From: Chthonomonas sp035294505
GTDB taxonomy: Bacteria; Armatimonadota; Chthonomonadetes; Chthonomonadales; Chthonomonadaceae
Length of the DNA stretch: 64,000 nucleotides
Reading direction: 5' to 3'
Assembly (NCBI RefSeq): GCF_035294505.1
Contig: NZ_DATGKU010000154.1
Location: 1-64,000, forward strand
A model generated the notes under the pieces. That model was not told where the DNA came from. It saw only the letters and a program-made list of their open reading frames with translations, and did not search any database. Both the position numbers and the translations under genes were made by a program. Position 1 is the stretch's first letter, and each line of letters begins with the position of its first letter. Below, in pieces: positions 42,372-51,741 of this stretch.

Positions 42372-43484
42372 CTAGCGCCGTCGGAGAAAGGCGGGAATAT
42401 CAATATCTTCGGGCGTAACCCGTTCTGGCTCCTGCGGTTTGGTTGGCTGGGGCGGGGCCGGTTTCTGAGTGGAGGAAGGCTGTTGCCCCGTCGGCTGCTG
42501 CGGCCGACTGTCCACACTGCCAAAACCGGTGGCGAGCACGGTGATGCGCACAGCGCCCTCCATGCTGGGGTCTGGAACCCATCCGTAGATGATATTCGCA
42601 TCGCGCTGGTCGCACAGTTGTGCGATCTGGTCGGCAGCCTCATTGAACTCGGAGAGGGTAAGGTCGTTGCCCGATGTCACATTCACAAGCACGCGGGTAG
42701 CCCCGTTGATGCTGGTTTCTAGCAGTTGGGAGGAGACGGCCATTTGGGCCGCTTCGACGGCACGGTGGTCGCCTTCGGCCATTCCGATGCCCATAAGTGC
42801 CGGGCCGGCGCCGGTCATGATGGCTTTCACATCGGCGAAGTCCACGTTGATCATACCGGGGATGGTGATGATGTCGGAGATGCCTTGAACGCCTTGGCGG
42901 AGAACATCATCGGCGGTTTTGAAGGCGTCTACCAGCGTCATATGGCGATCGCTTATCGAGAGAAGGCGTTGGTTTGGCACCACGATGATGGTATCCACAC
43001 GTGCTTTCAGGGTCTCGATGCCCTCTTCGGCGAGGCGTTCGCGTAGAGGGCCTTCAAACTTAAAAGGCTTTGTGACAACGGCCACGGTAAGGGCGCCGAT
43101 CTCCCGTGCAATTTCGGCGATGATAGGCGCCGCGCCCGTGCCGGTTCCACCGCCCATGCCGGCAGTAATAAAGACCATATCTGCCCCGTCGAGCACTTTT
43201 TTGATCTCGCTTTTGCTCTCTTCGGCGGCCGTGCGCCCCAAGTTCGGGTCACCGCCGGCTCCCAAGCCGCGCGTGGAGTTTTCCCCGAGCTGAAGTTTGC
43301 GGTTCGCTTTGGAGATGTTAAGCACCTGGACGTCGGTATTCATTGCAATGAACTCGACGCCCGTAAGGCCGGCCTCAATCATGCGGTTCACCGCGTTGGT
43401 GCCACCACCGCCAACACCAACGACTTTGATACGTGCGGAACCGAGGTCGGGCAGATTGCTTCCAATCAGGTTATTATTTATCAT
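42372..43484 (-). CDS. ftsZ: Cell division GTPase FtsZ
   Basis: The 370-residue tubulin-like GTPase forms the Z ring. It shows VVGVGGGGTNAVNRMIE (20-37), the signature loop GGGTGTG (111-117) and NVDFADVK in the synergy region. A Gln/Pro-rich linker (about 320-355) leads to the conserved C-terminal peptide DIDIPAFLRRR, which binds FtsA and other partners. The length is normal. It lies 62 bp after ftsA in the division cluster. Confidence 0.98.
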   Translation of the reverse strand: MINNNLIGSNLPDLGSARIKVVGVGGGGTNAVNRMIEAGLTGVEFIAMNTDVQVLNISKANRKLQLGENSTRGLGAGGDPNLGRTAAEESKSEIKKVLDGADMVFITAGMGGGTGTGAAPIIAEIAREIGALTVAVVTKPFKFEGPLRERLAEEGIETLKARVDTIIVVPNQRLLSISDRHMTLVDAFKTADDVLRQGVQGISDIITIPGMINVDFADVKAIMTGAGPALMGIGMAEGDHRAVEAAQMAVSSQLLETSINGATRVLVNVTSGNDLTLSEFNEAADQIAQLCDQRDANIIYGWVPDPSMEGAVRITVLATGFGSVDSRPQQPTGQQPSSTQKPAPPQPTKPQEPERVTPEDIDIPAFLRRR

Positions 43485-43546
43485 CGGCAGGTATATCCCC
43501 CTTTAATATTTCGTGTGTTAGTTTGCGCCCCTATCCGTTAGATAAG

Positions 43547-44782
43547 CTATACATCGAAAAGCCTACGAAACCATTTAAGCAGGCCTGGCAGTAGTCCTGT
43601 CGCTCGGCGGTAAGAAGCCTGCATCGGTGCTTTCAACTGGCGTTCGGCGCCATAGCGCAGAAGCCCTACGGCTGTGGCATACATGGGGTGGGTCAAAGTC
43701 TCACCCAGTCCACCAAGTCGCGCCGGGGTGCCCAGCCGCACCGGCAAGGCCAGCACATCGTGAGCCACCTCTTCACACCCGGCCAAAAGGCTTCCGCCAC
43801 CGCTTAGCACGAGGCCTGCGGGCACCTGGCCTAACAGGCCCTCCGATTTTAGATCGTCTCGCACCATCTCGAAAAGCTCTTGCATGCGAGGCTCAATAAT
43901 ATGCACCAGCTCCATACGAGGAAGTCGTCTCGATTTTTCCCGTCCCAACTGGTGGACTTGCACAAGTTCATCCTCGATGACGAGTTTGGGCGAAGCGCTG
44001 CCGCTTTCGGTTTTGAGCCTTTCAGCCTCTTCCGGGGCGACGGTTAAGCCGTAGGCAAGATCGTTTGTCACATGGTTGCCCCCGATGGGAACAACAGAGG
44101 AGTGACAGATGGCTCCATTTTGAAACACCGCCACATCCGATGTACCGCCTCCAATATCCACCAAACAGACGCCAAGTTCCTTCTCCGCTTCCAGCAGCAC
44201 GGCTTCTGCGGTGGCGATCGGTTCGAGAACCGACTCGATAACGGCAACTCCCGCCCGCCTCACGCACTTCTCGACGTTTTCCAGAAAAGTTGTGGCCCCA
44301 TGTACGATATGCAGGCTTACCTCGAGCTGCTTTCCACTTAAGCCTATAGGGTCGCGAATGCCGCATTGCCCATCTACGGTAAAGCCGCGCGGAATGGTAT
44401 GAAGGATGCGTCTGTCTGGCGGCAGCGTGATGTTGCGGGCCACCTGAACGGCATGGGCGACATCCGCCGGTGTGATCTCATGATTGGGTTGGGAGATGGT
44501 AATGCTGCCCTCACTGTTTAAAGAGGCGATATGTTCCCCTGTGACCCCTACATAGGCAGCCTCAATATCGTAACCGGCCTGTTGCACAGCTTTCGAGAGC
44601 GCCTGTTCTACCGAGCGAGCGGTGGCCTCTAAATCCACAACGACCCCTCGCTTGATCCCCTGAGACGGCTCCAACCCTATACCGGTCACCACGATCTCTT
44701 GGGGACCGTGCAGCTCAGCGATAAGCGCACATATTTTGGTGGTTCCTATATCGAGTGCGGCAATTGTTGGCTTTTTGGGCAC
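43547..44782 (-). CDS. ftsA: Cell division protein FtsA
   Basis: The 411-residue actin-like protein tethers FtsZ to the membrane. Seen are IAALDIGTTKICALIAEL (phosphate 1), the 1C domain (about 85-170), VDIGGGTSDVAVF (phosphate 2) and VLSGGGSLLAG. The C-terminal helix GLLKWFRRLFDV is the membrane-targeting sequence. It lies between the sbp gene and ftsZ, as in most bacteria with a dcw cluster. Confidence 0.97.
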   Translation of the reverse strand: MPKKPTIAALDIGTTKICALIAELHGPQEIVVTGIGLEPSQGIKRGVVVDLEATARSVEQALSKAVQQAGYDIEAAYVGVTGEHIASLNSEGSITISQPNHEITPADVAHAVQVARNITLPPDRRILHTIPRGFTVDGQCGIRDPIGLSGKQLEVSLHIVHGATTFLENVEKCVRRAGVAVIESVLEPIATAEAVLLEAEKELGVCLVDIGGGTSDVAVFQNGAICHSSVVPIGGNHVTNDLAYGLTVAPEEAERLKTESGSASPKLVIEDELVQVHQLGREKSRRLPRMELVHIIEPRMQELFEMVRDDLKSEGLLGQVPAGLVLSGGGSLLAGCEEVAHDVLALPVRLGTPARLGGLGETLTHPMYATAVGLLRYGAERQLKAPMQASYRRATGLLPGLLKWFRRLFDV

Positions 44783-44806
44783 GCTATCCGTTCCGTGTCA
44801 TAAGAT

Positions 44807-45265
44807 TTAGATTCCTTCACCGATCTCCGATTTTGGGGTGATCGGAGCGGGATTATAGCCGGCTTGCTGAGCGGCGGCTTCTTCCTGCTGGCGTTTTCTG
44901 GCCAGCGCAAGGTTGTTCAGATAGTAGCGCCGGATGAGAGAGAGGTTGTTGAACACCCGCGCTCCGAGGACGAGAACGGCCACAAAGGCCAAGTTAATGC
45001 CGAGATGATCGCCGATCCAGGCGAGCAGAGCGGCCAGCAAGGTATTAAGGATGAACCCGCTCGTAAAGATATCGTTTTGAAAACGGCCTTCGATGCCGGC
45101 ACGTATGCCTCCGAACACAGTATCTAGACCGGCGAGGGCGGCCAGCGACAGATAGGGGGCCAATTGAGGCGGAACTTGCCATTTGAACAGTGAGAAGGCC
45201 TCCGTTCCCATCGCTGCACCGGCAATGAGACCGGTTACCGGTAAAAGAACTTGCCAAGATTTCAT
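44807..45265 (-). CDS. sbp: Small basic protein family (Sbp/DUF1290) membrane protein
   Basis: The 152-residue protein has about four membrane segments in its first 105 residues, with YLSLAALAGLDTVFGGIRAGIEGRFQ as the family's most conserved stretch (about 38-63). In Bacillus and Actinobacteria sbp sits beside DUF881 genes and ftsA/ftsZ; its job in division is not defined. The tail (115-152) is hydrophilic and unlike the family. Its ATG overlaps the DUF881 stop by 4 bp. Confidence 0.88.
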   Translation of the reverse strand: MKSWQVLLPVTGLIAGAAMGTEAFSLFKWQVPPQLAPYLSLAALAGLDTVFGGIRAGIEGRFQNDIFTSGFILNTLLAALLAWIGDHLGINLAFVAVLVLGARVFNNLSLIRRYYLNNLALARKRQQEEAAAQQAGYNPAPITPKSEIGEGI

Positions 45266-46035
45266 TTTGGTGTCTCGTTTACATCGGAAGATGCTGGCAC
45301 ACGACCATAACGCATTTGGGTACTGCCCGCGTAGGCAGGAATATGGAGTTTCTGAATTCGTTCTACCTTAACCATGGTGGGGCTAACTTCGCGAAGTTGT
45401 TGCAAAAGACCGCCCGGCAGATTTAAGCCACCCCAAAGAGCATTGGGGTCCCCAATGGCCTGGATGACATAGGGAGGTGTGGTAGGCACACCGTTTACCT
45501 GGATGACAGGCCCCACGCAGCGAATGGCGCTTGTGGCTACAATGCGCTGACCGTTCACGGCAATGGCTTCGGCACCGGAGGCGCGCAGTTCGTTAACGAC
45601 CTCTTCAATATCCGTGTCATGAATGAGGTTTTGCATGGTGTAAGGTTCATTTGCGGAGACCGACTGTTTTGTGTTGTCGTTGAGGATCACCTCGACACCG
45701 GGGCCGACAAGATCGGTTAGCCCTGCGAATTTGCGGGCGTCCTTTAGCTCTTGGTTGATGGTGTCGGCGCCACCCCTTCGACGGGCAAGCTCGTCGTTGA
45801 GTTTTTGGTTTTCATCTCGAAGGTGCTTAATTTCGCTTTGGTAGTCCTCAAGTTTTTTGGCCGTATCCATGCTGCTACCGTAGACGAACCCTTCGCGTTG
45901 GGGGCCTGTGCCGGCACGAGAGAACTGGGTAACAACTCGCCAAGTAGCCGAAAGAATAAGCCCTAAGATGAAGCAGAGCGCCGTGAGCTGCCAAATAAAG
46001 GATCGGTGACTTATGTTAGAGGTAAAAATGTTCAT
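45262..46035 (-). CDS. DUF881 family protein
   Basis: The 257-residue protein has one N-terminal membrane segment (about 14-32), a coiled coil (55-90) and a DUF881 domain (100-240) with LVGPGVEVILND, NLIHDTDIEEVVNELRASGAEAIAVNGQRI and GPVIQVNG in sequence. Members (YlxW/YlxX in Bacillus) sit between ftsQ and ftsA or sbp and are thought to act at the division site. The true start is the ATG overlapping the ftsQ stop by 4 bp; a longer frame (42 more residues) merely runs over ftsQ. Confidence 0.88.
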   Translation of the reverse strand: MNIFTSNISHRSFIWQLTALCFILGLILSATWRVVTQFSRAGTGPQREGFVYGSSMDTAKKLEDYQSEIKHLRDENQKLNDELARRRGGADTINQELKDARKFAGLTDLVGPGVEVILNDNTKQSVSANEPYTMQNLIHDTDIEEVVNELRASGAEAIAVNGQRIVATSAIRCVGPVIQVNGVPTTPPYVIQAIGDPNALWGGLNLPGGLLQQLREVSPTMVKVERIQKLHIPAYAGSTQMRYGRVPASSDVNETPK

Positions 46036-46880
46036 CCTTGCGTTTTGCTCCGTTCGTTCCTTGGCGATAGTGGCATGGAATGGGCTGTGCTCGACGCCTC
46101 CGGTTGGGAGGTCGCTTTCAGATAAGCGAGCCGCGGAATGCCCGCCGGATGCGATGGACACGTAAGATTGACAACAGAAAGTAGTTGTGCAACGTTAGGT
46201 TGTAGTTCATAAATCCGATTCAAGAGAGCGATTTTCTGTTCTATTTCCTCCGCCTGGCCGAAGAGCACTCGCATACCATCTGACATATTTAAGCATATAT
46301 TTCGCTCAGAATCAACCTCCACGCCTGCAATGGCAGGATGATTTTCTATTCGACTCTGTTTGAGAATGATAAGTAAAGCGCCGATCTCTATGTCATCGAG
46401 CGGTTTGCCGCAAACCACGGTCTCTTGCGGCAAACGGATAGTGGGTAGGGTAGGCAGAGAGCTGCGCGCTAATCGAATGGGCACTCCTTCGTCATCCATT
46501 TCGTAGGTTGTGGAGCCGACAACGAGGCGGCAAAAGGGCTGACGTGTGCCGATGACCAGCTGCAAGGTGTGCGGGAAATGGCGAACAAGATGCACCGAAC
46601 GCACCCATGGCAAATGGTGCAGTGCTCGGCGAACCGAACTTGTGGGCGCTAAAAACCAGTTATGCCTCAACAGCTTTGCGGCTGTTTGTTGGGTTTGTGC
46701 GATCTCTTGGGGCGATAGGCCGGAAAGCCCCTTGAGGGTCACGTTGCGTACACGCAAATAGGGCGAGGTGAAGAGGGCACAGGTCACCTCGATGAAAAAG
46801 AGGAGCGACAGCGTGCCCACCACGCGCCGACGTTTTTGTGCTGTCGGACGATAACTCTTTGGGGGGAGATCAGCCATCAT
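46032..46880 (-). CDS. ftsQ: Cell division protein FtsQ
   Basis: The 282-residue protein has a basic cytoplasmic start, one membrane segment (about 21-38), a POTRA domain (SPYLRVRNVTLKGLSGLSPQEI) and a FtsQ/DivIB beta domain (VRSVHLVRHFPHTLQLVIGTRQPF, YEMDDEGVPI). It recruits later divisome proteins through FtsL. The start overlaps the end of ddl (ATGATGGCTGA); the next ATG codon is equally possible. A longer frame adding 35 residues overlaps ddl and is unlikely. Confidence 0.92.
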   Translation of the reverse strand: MMADLPPKSYRPTAQKRRRVVGTLSLLFFIEVTCALFTSPYLRVRNVTLKGLSGLSPQEIAQTQQTAAKLLRHNWFLAPTSSVRRALHHLPWVRSVHLVRHFPHTLQLVIGTRQPFCRLVVGSTTYEMDDEGVPIRLARSSLPTLPTIRLPQETVVCGKPLDDIEIGALLIILKQSRIENHPAIAGVEVDSERNICLNMSDGMRVLFGQAEEIEQKIALLNRIYELQPNVAQLLSVVNLTCPSHPAGIPRLAYLKATSQPEASSTAHSMPLSPRNERSKTQG

Positions 46881-47958
46881 AAGCCGTGGTCGTCTCCTGT
46901 TTTGGGATAGCCGCATGGCGGAGGGCACAGCGGATGAGCCGCTCAACCAGATCGGTAAACGAAATTCCGGCAAAGGCAGCCGCATCGGGTAAGAGACTTG
47001 TAGGCGTCATGCCCGGAATCGTGTTCACTTCTAAAACCAACGGTTCCTGGTTCTTGACGATCATGTCGGTTCGGGACATTCCACGGCATCCCAATAGCTC
47101 ATGGCAGCGTAGTGCAACCTGCTGGGCTTTTGCAAGCACCTCCGAAGGAAGCCGTGCCGGGAGGATATGCTCACTACCACCAATAGTGTATTTGCTATTA
47201 TAATCATAATAAACCGATTTCGGAACTATCTCCACAACCGGCAACGCTTCCAAGTCGCCGGACTCCGGGTGTTCCAGAACGCCTACTGTTATCTCGGTGC
47301 CAGATACATACGGTTCAATAAGTGCCAAAGCATCGTAGTAGAGGGCGGTTTCTATCGCGGTCTCAAGCTGTTCCGGACGTTCCACAAGGGTACACCCCAC
47401 GCTGGAGCCTTCTTCGTTGGGCTTTACGAACACAGGAAGGCCGCCCCATTGCGACGCGATGTTGTCCAATAGCGAAGTTAGCGGTGGGATTTTTCCACGT
47501 GCCACGGCGATGTCGGGAACGGTCGGTAGACCGTTAGCGCGAAAGAGTTGTTTGGAGATATGCTTGTTCATTGCCAAAGCGCTGGCCAAAACGCCTGAAC
47601 CCGTGTAGGGTATGCCGAGTAGATCGAGGAGGCCTTGAACTCTGCCATCTTCCCCGTTTCGCCCATGCAAGGCGATGAAAACGACATCGGGACGCTCGAC
47701 GGTTTGGGCAGGCAAAAAGCGCTGAAGTTGTTTTTCTAGCCATTCGGCGCCCGGCAGCGGTTTTCCTGCTCCCGACAGGCTCACTAAATGCTCTACGGCC
47801 AAGCGAAACAGAGCGTCCATGTCGGCTCCGGTGGCCTCGTAGCGCGATGGATCGAGCGCTTCGAGAATCATTTTGCCGCTCGACAGGGAGACGGCTCGCT
47901 CGGAGGAGTTGCCTCCCATTAAAACGAGTACTTTGCATTTTCTATCGGTCGGGTTCAT
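46870..47958 (-). CDS. ddl: D-alanine--D-alanine ligase
   Basis: The 362-residue ATP-grasp ligase makes the D-Ala-D-Ala end of the peptidoglycan peptide. Markers are VLVLMGGNSSERAVSLSSG, VFIALHGRNGEDGRVQGLL, LPVFVKPNEEGSSVGC and VLEVNTIPGMTPTSLLPDAA. The YYDYNSKYTIGGSEHILPA stretch carries the active-site lysine and tyrosine. It is a little longer than E. coli DdlB. Its ATG overlaps the murC stop by 4 bp. murB, which often lies between murC and ddl, is missing. Confidence 0.96.
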   Translation of the reverse strand: MNPTDRKCKVLVLMGGNSSERAVSLSSGKMILEALDPSRYEATGADMDALFRLAVEHLVSLSGAGKPLPGAEWLEKQLQRFLPAQTVERPDVVFIALHGRNGEDGRVQGLLDLLGIPYTGSGVLASALAMNKHISKQLFRANGLPTVPDIAVARGKIPPLTSLLDNIASQWGGLPVFVKPNEEGSSVGCTLVERPEQLETAIETALYYDALALIEPYVSGTEITVGVLEHPESGDLEALPVVEIVPKSVYYDYNSKYTIGGSEHILPARLPSEVLAKAQQVALRCHELLGCRGMSRTDMIVKNQEPLVLEVNTIPGMTPTSLLPDAAAFAGISFTDLVERLIRCALRHAAIPKQETTTAYDG

Positions 47959-49373
47959 TCGGCAAGCCCTGCCTGCTGGACAAGATGGAAGAAGGTGATG
48001 GCTTCCTCCCGAATATCGCCGGCCCCAAGAAACAGCACGATATCGCCGGGCTGGGCTAAAGCGCGCAGCATTTTGGGAGCATCGGTTTTATCGGGGAGGA
48101 AAATGGCCGGGATAGAGGGTTTTAAACGCACGACGCCATGCACGATATCGGCTGCACGCACGCCGGGAATGGGGCGCTCACGTGCCGGGTAGATATCGGT
48201 AACGATAACCGCATCGGCTTCAGAGAGGGCTGCAGCGAACTCGTTGAGAAAGTCTCGGGTTCGACTGTAGAGATGGGGTTGAAATACCACGAGAAGGCGA
48301 GAATAGGGGTGGGCTTGACGCTGGGCCGCAAAGGTGGCATGTATTTCCGTTGGGTGGTGGGCATAGTCATCTATAATCTGGATGGTGCCCTTCGGCAGGC
48401 TCACTGTACCGATCGGCTCCTGTCGGCGTTCCACACCGGTAAATGCGGCCAGTCCTTGCACGATCTGTGTCTCGGTAAGACCGAAGAGCTGTCCGGTTAT
48501 AGCGGCTGCAAGGGCGTTGAGCAGATTATGTCGGCCTGGAAGAGGAAGGGTTATTGTTAGCTCACGCCCCCCAAAGTTCCAAAGGAAGCGAGTGTGTTGA
48601 CCCTCCTCTAGAATTTTAACATCGTTGAGGCTGTAGGTGTAGAGGGCGCAGGGCGGGTGGAAGGTCTTGAGAAGCTGCTGCACCCCCGGATCGTCGCGGC
48701 AAACGATCAGCGCCCCATCGGCAGAGCGGATTTGAGCAGCGAAATTGCGAAAGCCGTTCACCACATTTTCTGGGGTTTGATAGTAGTCCAAATGATCGGC
48801 CTCGATGTTGGTGATCACGGCATAGTGAGGATGAAGATGCAGAAAAGAGCCGTAGGCTTCGCATGCTTCGGTAACGAAGGGAGCCGATGGCGCGCCGATA
48901 CGAGCGTTCCCACCGAGCTGAGGCACTTCGGCGCCGACGAAAACGGTAGGGTTTTTGCCGGCCTGTTGCAACATAACGCCGATCATCGCCGTGGTGGTGG
49001 TTTTGCCGTGTGTGCCGGCTACGGCCAGGGTGGGGCCGGGGTGTTCGTCCATGAGGGCACCGAGAAAGGCCGCTCGCGAGAGGACAGGCAGCCCTCTGCG
49101 ATAGGCCTCTTGCAACTCTGGATTGTCTTCTGGAACGGCAGCCGAGGCAACCACCATTTCAACGGATGGCGCGAGGTTTTCACGCGCATGAAAATCGAAT
49201 ATCTCGGCACCCTCCTTTAAAAGCCTGGCCACGGCCGGGTTGGAATCGGCCTGCGCATGAGGGTCGGAACCGCTTACCTTTACCCCTCTACGCAAGGCCG
49301 ACTGGGCGAGGGCGCTCATCCCTACACCGGCAATGCCGATGAAATGAATATGTTTTGGCAGCTCTTTGAGCAT
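47955..49373 (-). CDS. murC: UDP-N-acetylmuramate--L-alanine ligase
   Basis: The 472-residue Mur ligase adds the first amino acid to UDP-MurNAc. It shows IHFIGIAGVGMSALAQ at the start, the ATP loop VAGTHGKTTTTAM, EACEAYGSFL, and YAHHPTEIHAT. Domain order and length are normal. It lies 20 bp after murG. Confidence 0.97.
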   Translation of the reverse strand: MLKELPKHIHFIGIAGVGMSALAQSALRRGVKVSGSDPHAQADSNPAVARLLKEGAEIFDFHARENLAPSVEMVVASAAVPEDNPELQEAYRRGLPVLSRAAFLGALMDEHPGPTLAVAGTHGKTTTTAMIGVMLQQAGKNPTVFVGAEVPQLGGNARIGAPSAPFVTEACEAYGSFLHLHPHYAVITNIEADHLDYYQTPENVVNGFRNFAAQIRSADGALIVCRDDPGVQQLLKTFHPPCALYTYSLNDVKILEEGQHTRFLWNFGGRELTITLPLPGRHNLLNALAAAITGQLFGLTETQIVQGLAAFTGVERRQEPIGTVSLPKGTIQIIDDYAHHPTEIHATFAAQRQAHPYSRLLVVFQPHLYSRTRDFLNEFAAALSEADAVIVTDIYPARERPIPGVRAADIVHGVVRLKPSIPAIFLPDKTDAPKMLRALAQPGDIVLFLGAGDIREEAITFFHLVQQAGLAE

Positions 49374-49393
49374 AGCGCGAAGATTCCTGATTC

Positions 49394-50539
49394 CTATTTT
49401 AAAGAAGCTATTTTACCCTGTTGGGCCTCGACGAGGGAGAGAATTTCGTTGGCGACCGATTCGGCCGCGTCGGGGCGGCCCAAAGCCAAGGCAGCATAAT
49501 GCATCTGTTCACGGCGGGTCTCTTCGTCCTGCAGCCCCAAAACAAGTTGTGCCAGCCGCTCAGGGGTTAACGAAGCTTGGGGGAGCAACAGGGCGGCTCC
49601 GGCCTGCTCCAAAGCGCGGGCATTATGGGTTTGGTGGTCGGCATAAGCTGTCGGCAAGGGTACAACAATGGAGGGGAGGCCATTGGCTAAAATCTCTGAA
49701 AGGCTAGAGACACCGCCACGGCACAGCACGAGATCGGCAGCGCGATAGGCGTAGGCCATCTGTTCCGTTTCTAGGAATGCAAAAGGATGGTAGCCCTCTC
49801 TATTTGCCAGGCCACACCCTTCTAACTGGGCTGAGAACTCGGAGAAGTCGCGCTTTCCTATCTGATGAAGCACCTGCACTCCGGCCTCCAGCAAAACGGG
49901 CGTCGTTTCCAGAACCACCCGATTAATGGCACGCGCACCTTGACTGCCACCAAGTACCAGTAGGGTGAAGCGATTGGGGAACAGACCGGGAAAGTGCTGT
50001 CTTGCCTCTCGAGGCGTGATCTGTTTCGGAGCGATGATGCCTTTTCGCAGCGGCAAACCCGTAAGTACCACGCGATCCGGCGGAAAGTAGGCGGCAGAAG
50101 CGGGAAAAGCGATACAGATGCGCTGTGCCCATCTGGCAAGAAACCGATTGGTGCGCCCCGGCACAACATCGGGAGCACAGATAACGGATGGAATGCCCTC
50201 ACGAGCGGCCGCCAACACAGCCGCTGCGGCCACATAGCCACCTGTGCCGAGCACCACTTCGGCCCGAAACCTTCGAAGATAGGTGCGTGCCTCCTTGTAG
50301 CCGTTCCAAAGCGACCAGAGAACCAACAAGGTTGAAGGAGAAAGCAGTTTGCGAAGTTTGCGTGCGGTAATAGGCTGAAAAGGCCAGCCGTATTCTGGAA
50401 CGAGTTGGGCTTCCATGCCGTTCGCGCTGCCGATATAAAGCACCTCCGCTTCGGGACGAAGTTTGGTAAGGCTTTCGGCTACGGCCAGAGCGGGAAAGAT
50501 ATGACCACCGGTTCCTCCTCCGGTCACCACGATTCTCAT
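49394..50539 (-). CDS. murG: UDP-GlcNAc:lipid I GlcNAc transferase
   Basis: The 381-residue GT28 glycosyltransferase converts lipid I to lipid II on the inner membrane face. It starts MRIVVTGGGTGGHIFPALAVAE and contains GTGGYVAAAAVLAA, LVLGGSQGARAIN, and LVLCRGGVSSLSEILANGLPSIVVPLPTA read in pieces. The ATG overlaps the ftsW stop (ATGA). A longer frame extends 143 residues upstream but only through ftsW and is not real. Confidence 0.96.
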   Translation of the reverse strand: MRIVVTGGGTGGHIFPALAVAESLTKLRPEAEVLYIGSANGMEAQLVPEYGWPFQPITARKLRKLLSPSTLLVLWSLWNGYKEARTYLRRFRAEVVLGTGGYVAAAAVLAAAREGIPSVICAPDVVPGRTNRFLARWAQRICIAFPASAAYFPPDRVVLTGLPLRKGIIAPKQITPREARQHFPGLFPNRFTLLVLGGSQGARAINRVVLETTPVLLEAGVQVLHQIGKRDFSEFSAQLEGCGLANREGYHPFAFLETEQMAYAYRAADLVLCRGGVSSLSEILANGLPSIVVPLPTAYADHQTHNARALEQAGAALLLPQASLTPERLAQLVLGLQDEETRREQMHYAALALGRPDAAESVANEILSLVEAQQGKIASLK

Positions 50540-51741
50540 GGCGAACCCTCCCATGTTGGAGATGAAGGGATCTTCTCTGTGGCCGGCCGTTTGGAAAGAA
50601 CGGCCTGGTGTGCGATGTTCATAAGCAGTCCGATAGCGGCCAGCATGAGAACAAGAGATGTCGAACCATAGCTGATGAAGGGTAGAGGAACGCCCGTTGC
50701 CGGAATCGAGTCGGAAGCCACGGCAACATTCACGATGGCCTGCCAGGTGATGAGAGCCGTTAAGCCGGCAGCAAGAAGCGCCCCAAAACGGTCGGGCGTG
50801 TAGCGTGCGATGGCGAAGCCGCGCCAGCTGATAATGCCAAAAAGCACCAATAAGACGCAAACCCCTACCAGTCCCGTTTCTTCGGCATAGGTTGCAAAAA
50901 CGAAATCCGAATCGGCTTGTGGAAGGTAGTATTTCTCCCGTCCGTTGCCCAGCCCAAGCCCCGTCCATTCCCCGGAGCCTACGGCCAAACGTGCATGATA
51001 GATTTGATAGCCGATGCCCTGAAGGTCTTTTTGGGGATGCAGAAAGGCGAGAATTCGCTCTTGTCGGTTTCCGCCGGCCCTCCCAAAAAGGCTTGTGATA
51101 AGCACCAAAAAGGCGATCATGCCGGCGAAAAGCAGAAGGTGTCGTTTGCGCACACCGGCCAGAAAGAGTTGGGTAAGCAAGGTAAGGAACAACACAAAGG
51201 CGGTGCCGAGGTCGGGCTGTCTCTCAATGAGCATGAGATAAAGGAGGCTCACCAGCAAAACAGGTGCTAAATGCTCGATGGAAACAACCGTTTTGGTGCG
51301 GCGAGAACGTGGCAACTCTTTTGAACCTTCGATACGGGGCACCGAGAGGCGGGCAGCTACATAGAGGATAAGGCAAAGCTTGGCAACTTCGGAGGGTTGA
51401 AAGCTGAGTGGGCCAAGGTGTATCCAGCGAGCTGCACCGTTCATTCGAATGCCTATGTGGGGAAGGTGAACCGCTATGAGCAGCCCAATCCCTACAAGCA
51501 GCGCGGGGATGGCGGCGACGCGCAACCGACGATAGTCGGTGTAGAGAAGCAGGCCAAGCACACAGAAGCCGATGAAAGCGCCGAGCGCTTGCCGTTTTAC
51601 AAAAAAGAACGGATCGTGAGCTAGGTGCACGTTATAGAGGGTTTGGGCATAACTGGTATCTAGAACCATCCAAAGCCCAATCACCGTAAGAACAACGGCG
51701 GTAACGAAAAGCCCAAGCTCCGGTTGGCGCGATGTGTTCAT
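50536..51741 (-). CDS. ftsW: Lipid II polymerase FtsW (SEDS family)
   Basis: The 401-residue protein has about ten membrane segments and SEDS family motifs: LSFQPSEVAKLCLILYVA, LIERQPDLGTAFVLF, KDLQGIGYQIYHARLAVGSGEWTGLG and TGVPLPFISYGSTSLV, each read in part. It polymerises glycan strands with FtsI. Its ATG overlaps the murD stop by 4 bp. Confidence 0.96.
   Translation of the reverse strand: MNTSRQPELGLFVTAVVLTVIGLWMVLDTSYAQTLYNVHLAHDPFFFVKRQALGAFIGFCVLGLLLYTDYRRLRVAAIPALLVGIGLLIAVHLPHIGIRMNGAARWIHLGPLSFQPSEVAKLCLILYVAARLSVPRIEGSKELPRSRRTKTVVSIEHLAPVLLVSLLYLMLIERQPDLGTAFVLFLTLLTQLFLAGVRKRHLLLFAGMIAFLVLITSLFGRAGGNRQERILAFLHPQKDLQGIGYQIYHARLAVGSGEWTGLGLGNGREKYYLPQADSDFVFATYAEETGLVGVCVLLVLFGIISWRGFAIARYTPDRFGALLAAGLTALITWQAIVNVAVASDSIPATGVPLPFISYGSTSLVLMLAAIGLLMNIAHQAVLSKRPATEKIPSSPTWEGSP

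Noticed and set aside
50540..50968. N-terminal extension of murG by 143 residues
   Set aside because: It runs through ftsW in another frame; murG begins at the ATG overlapping the ftsW stop, matching the family start.
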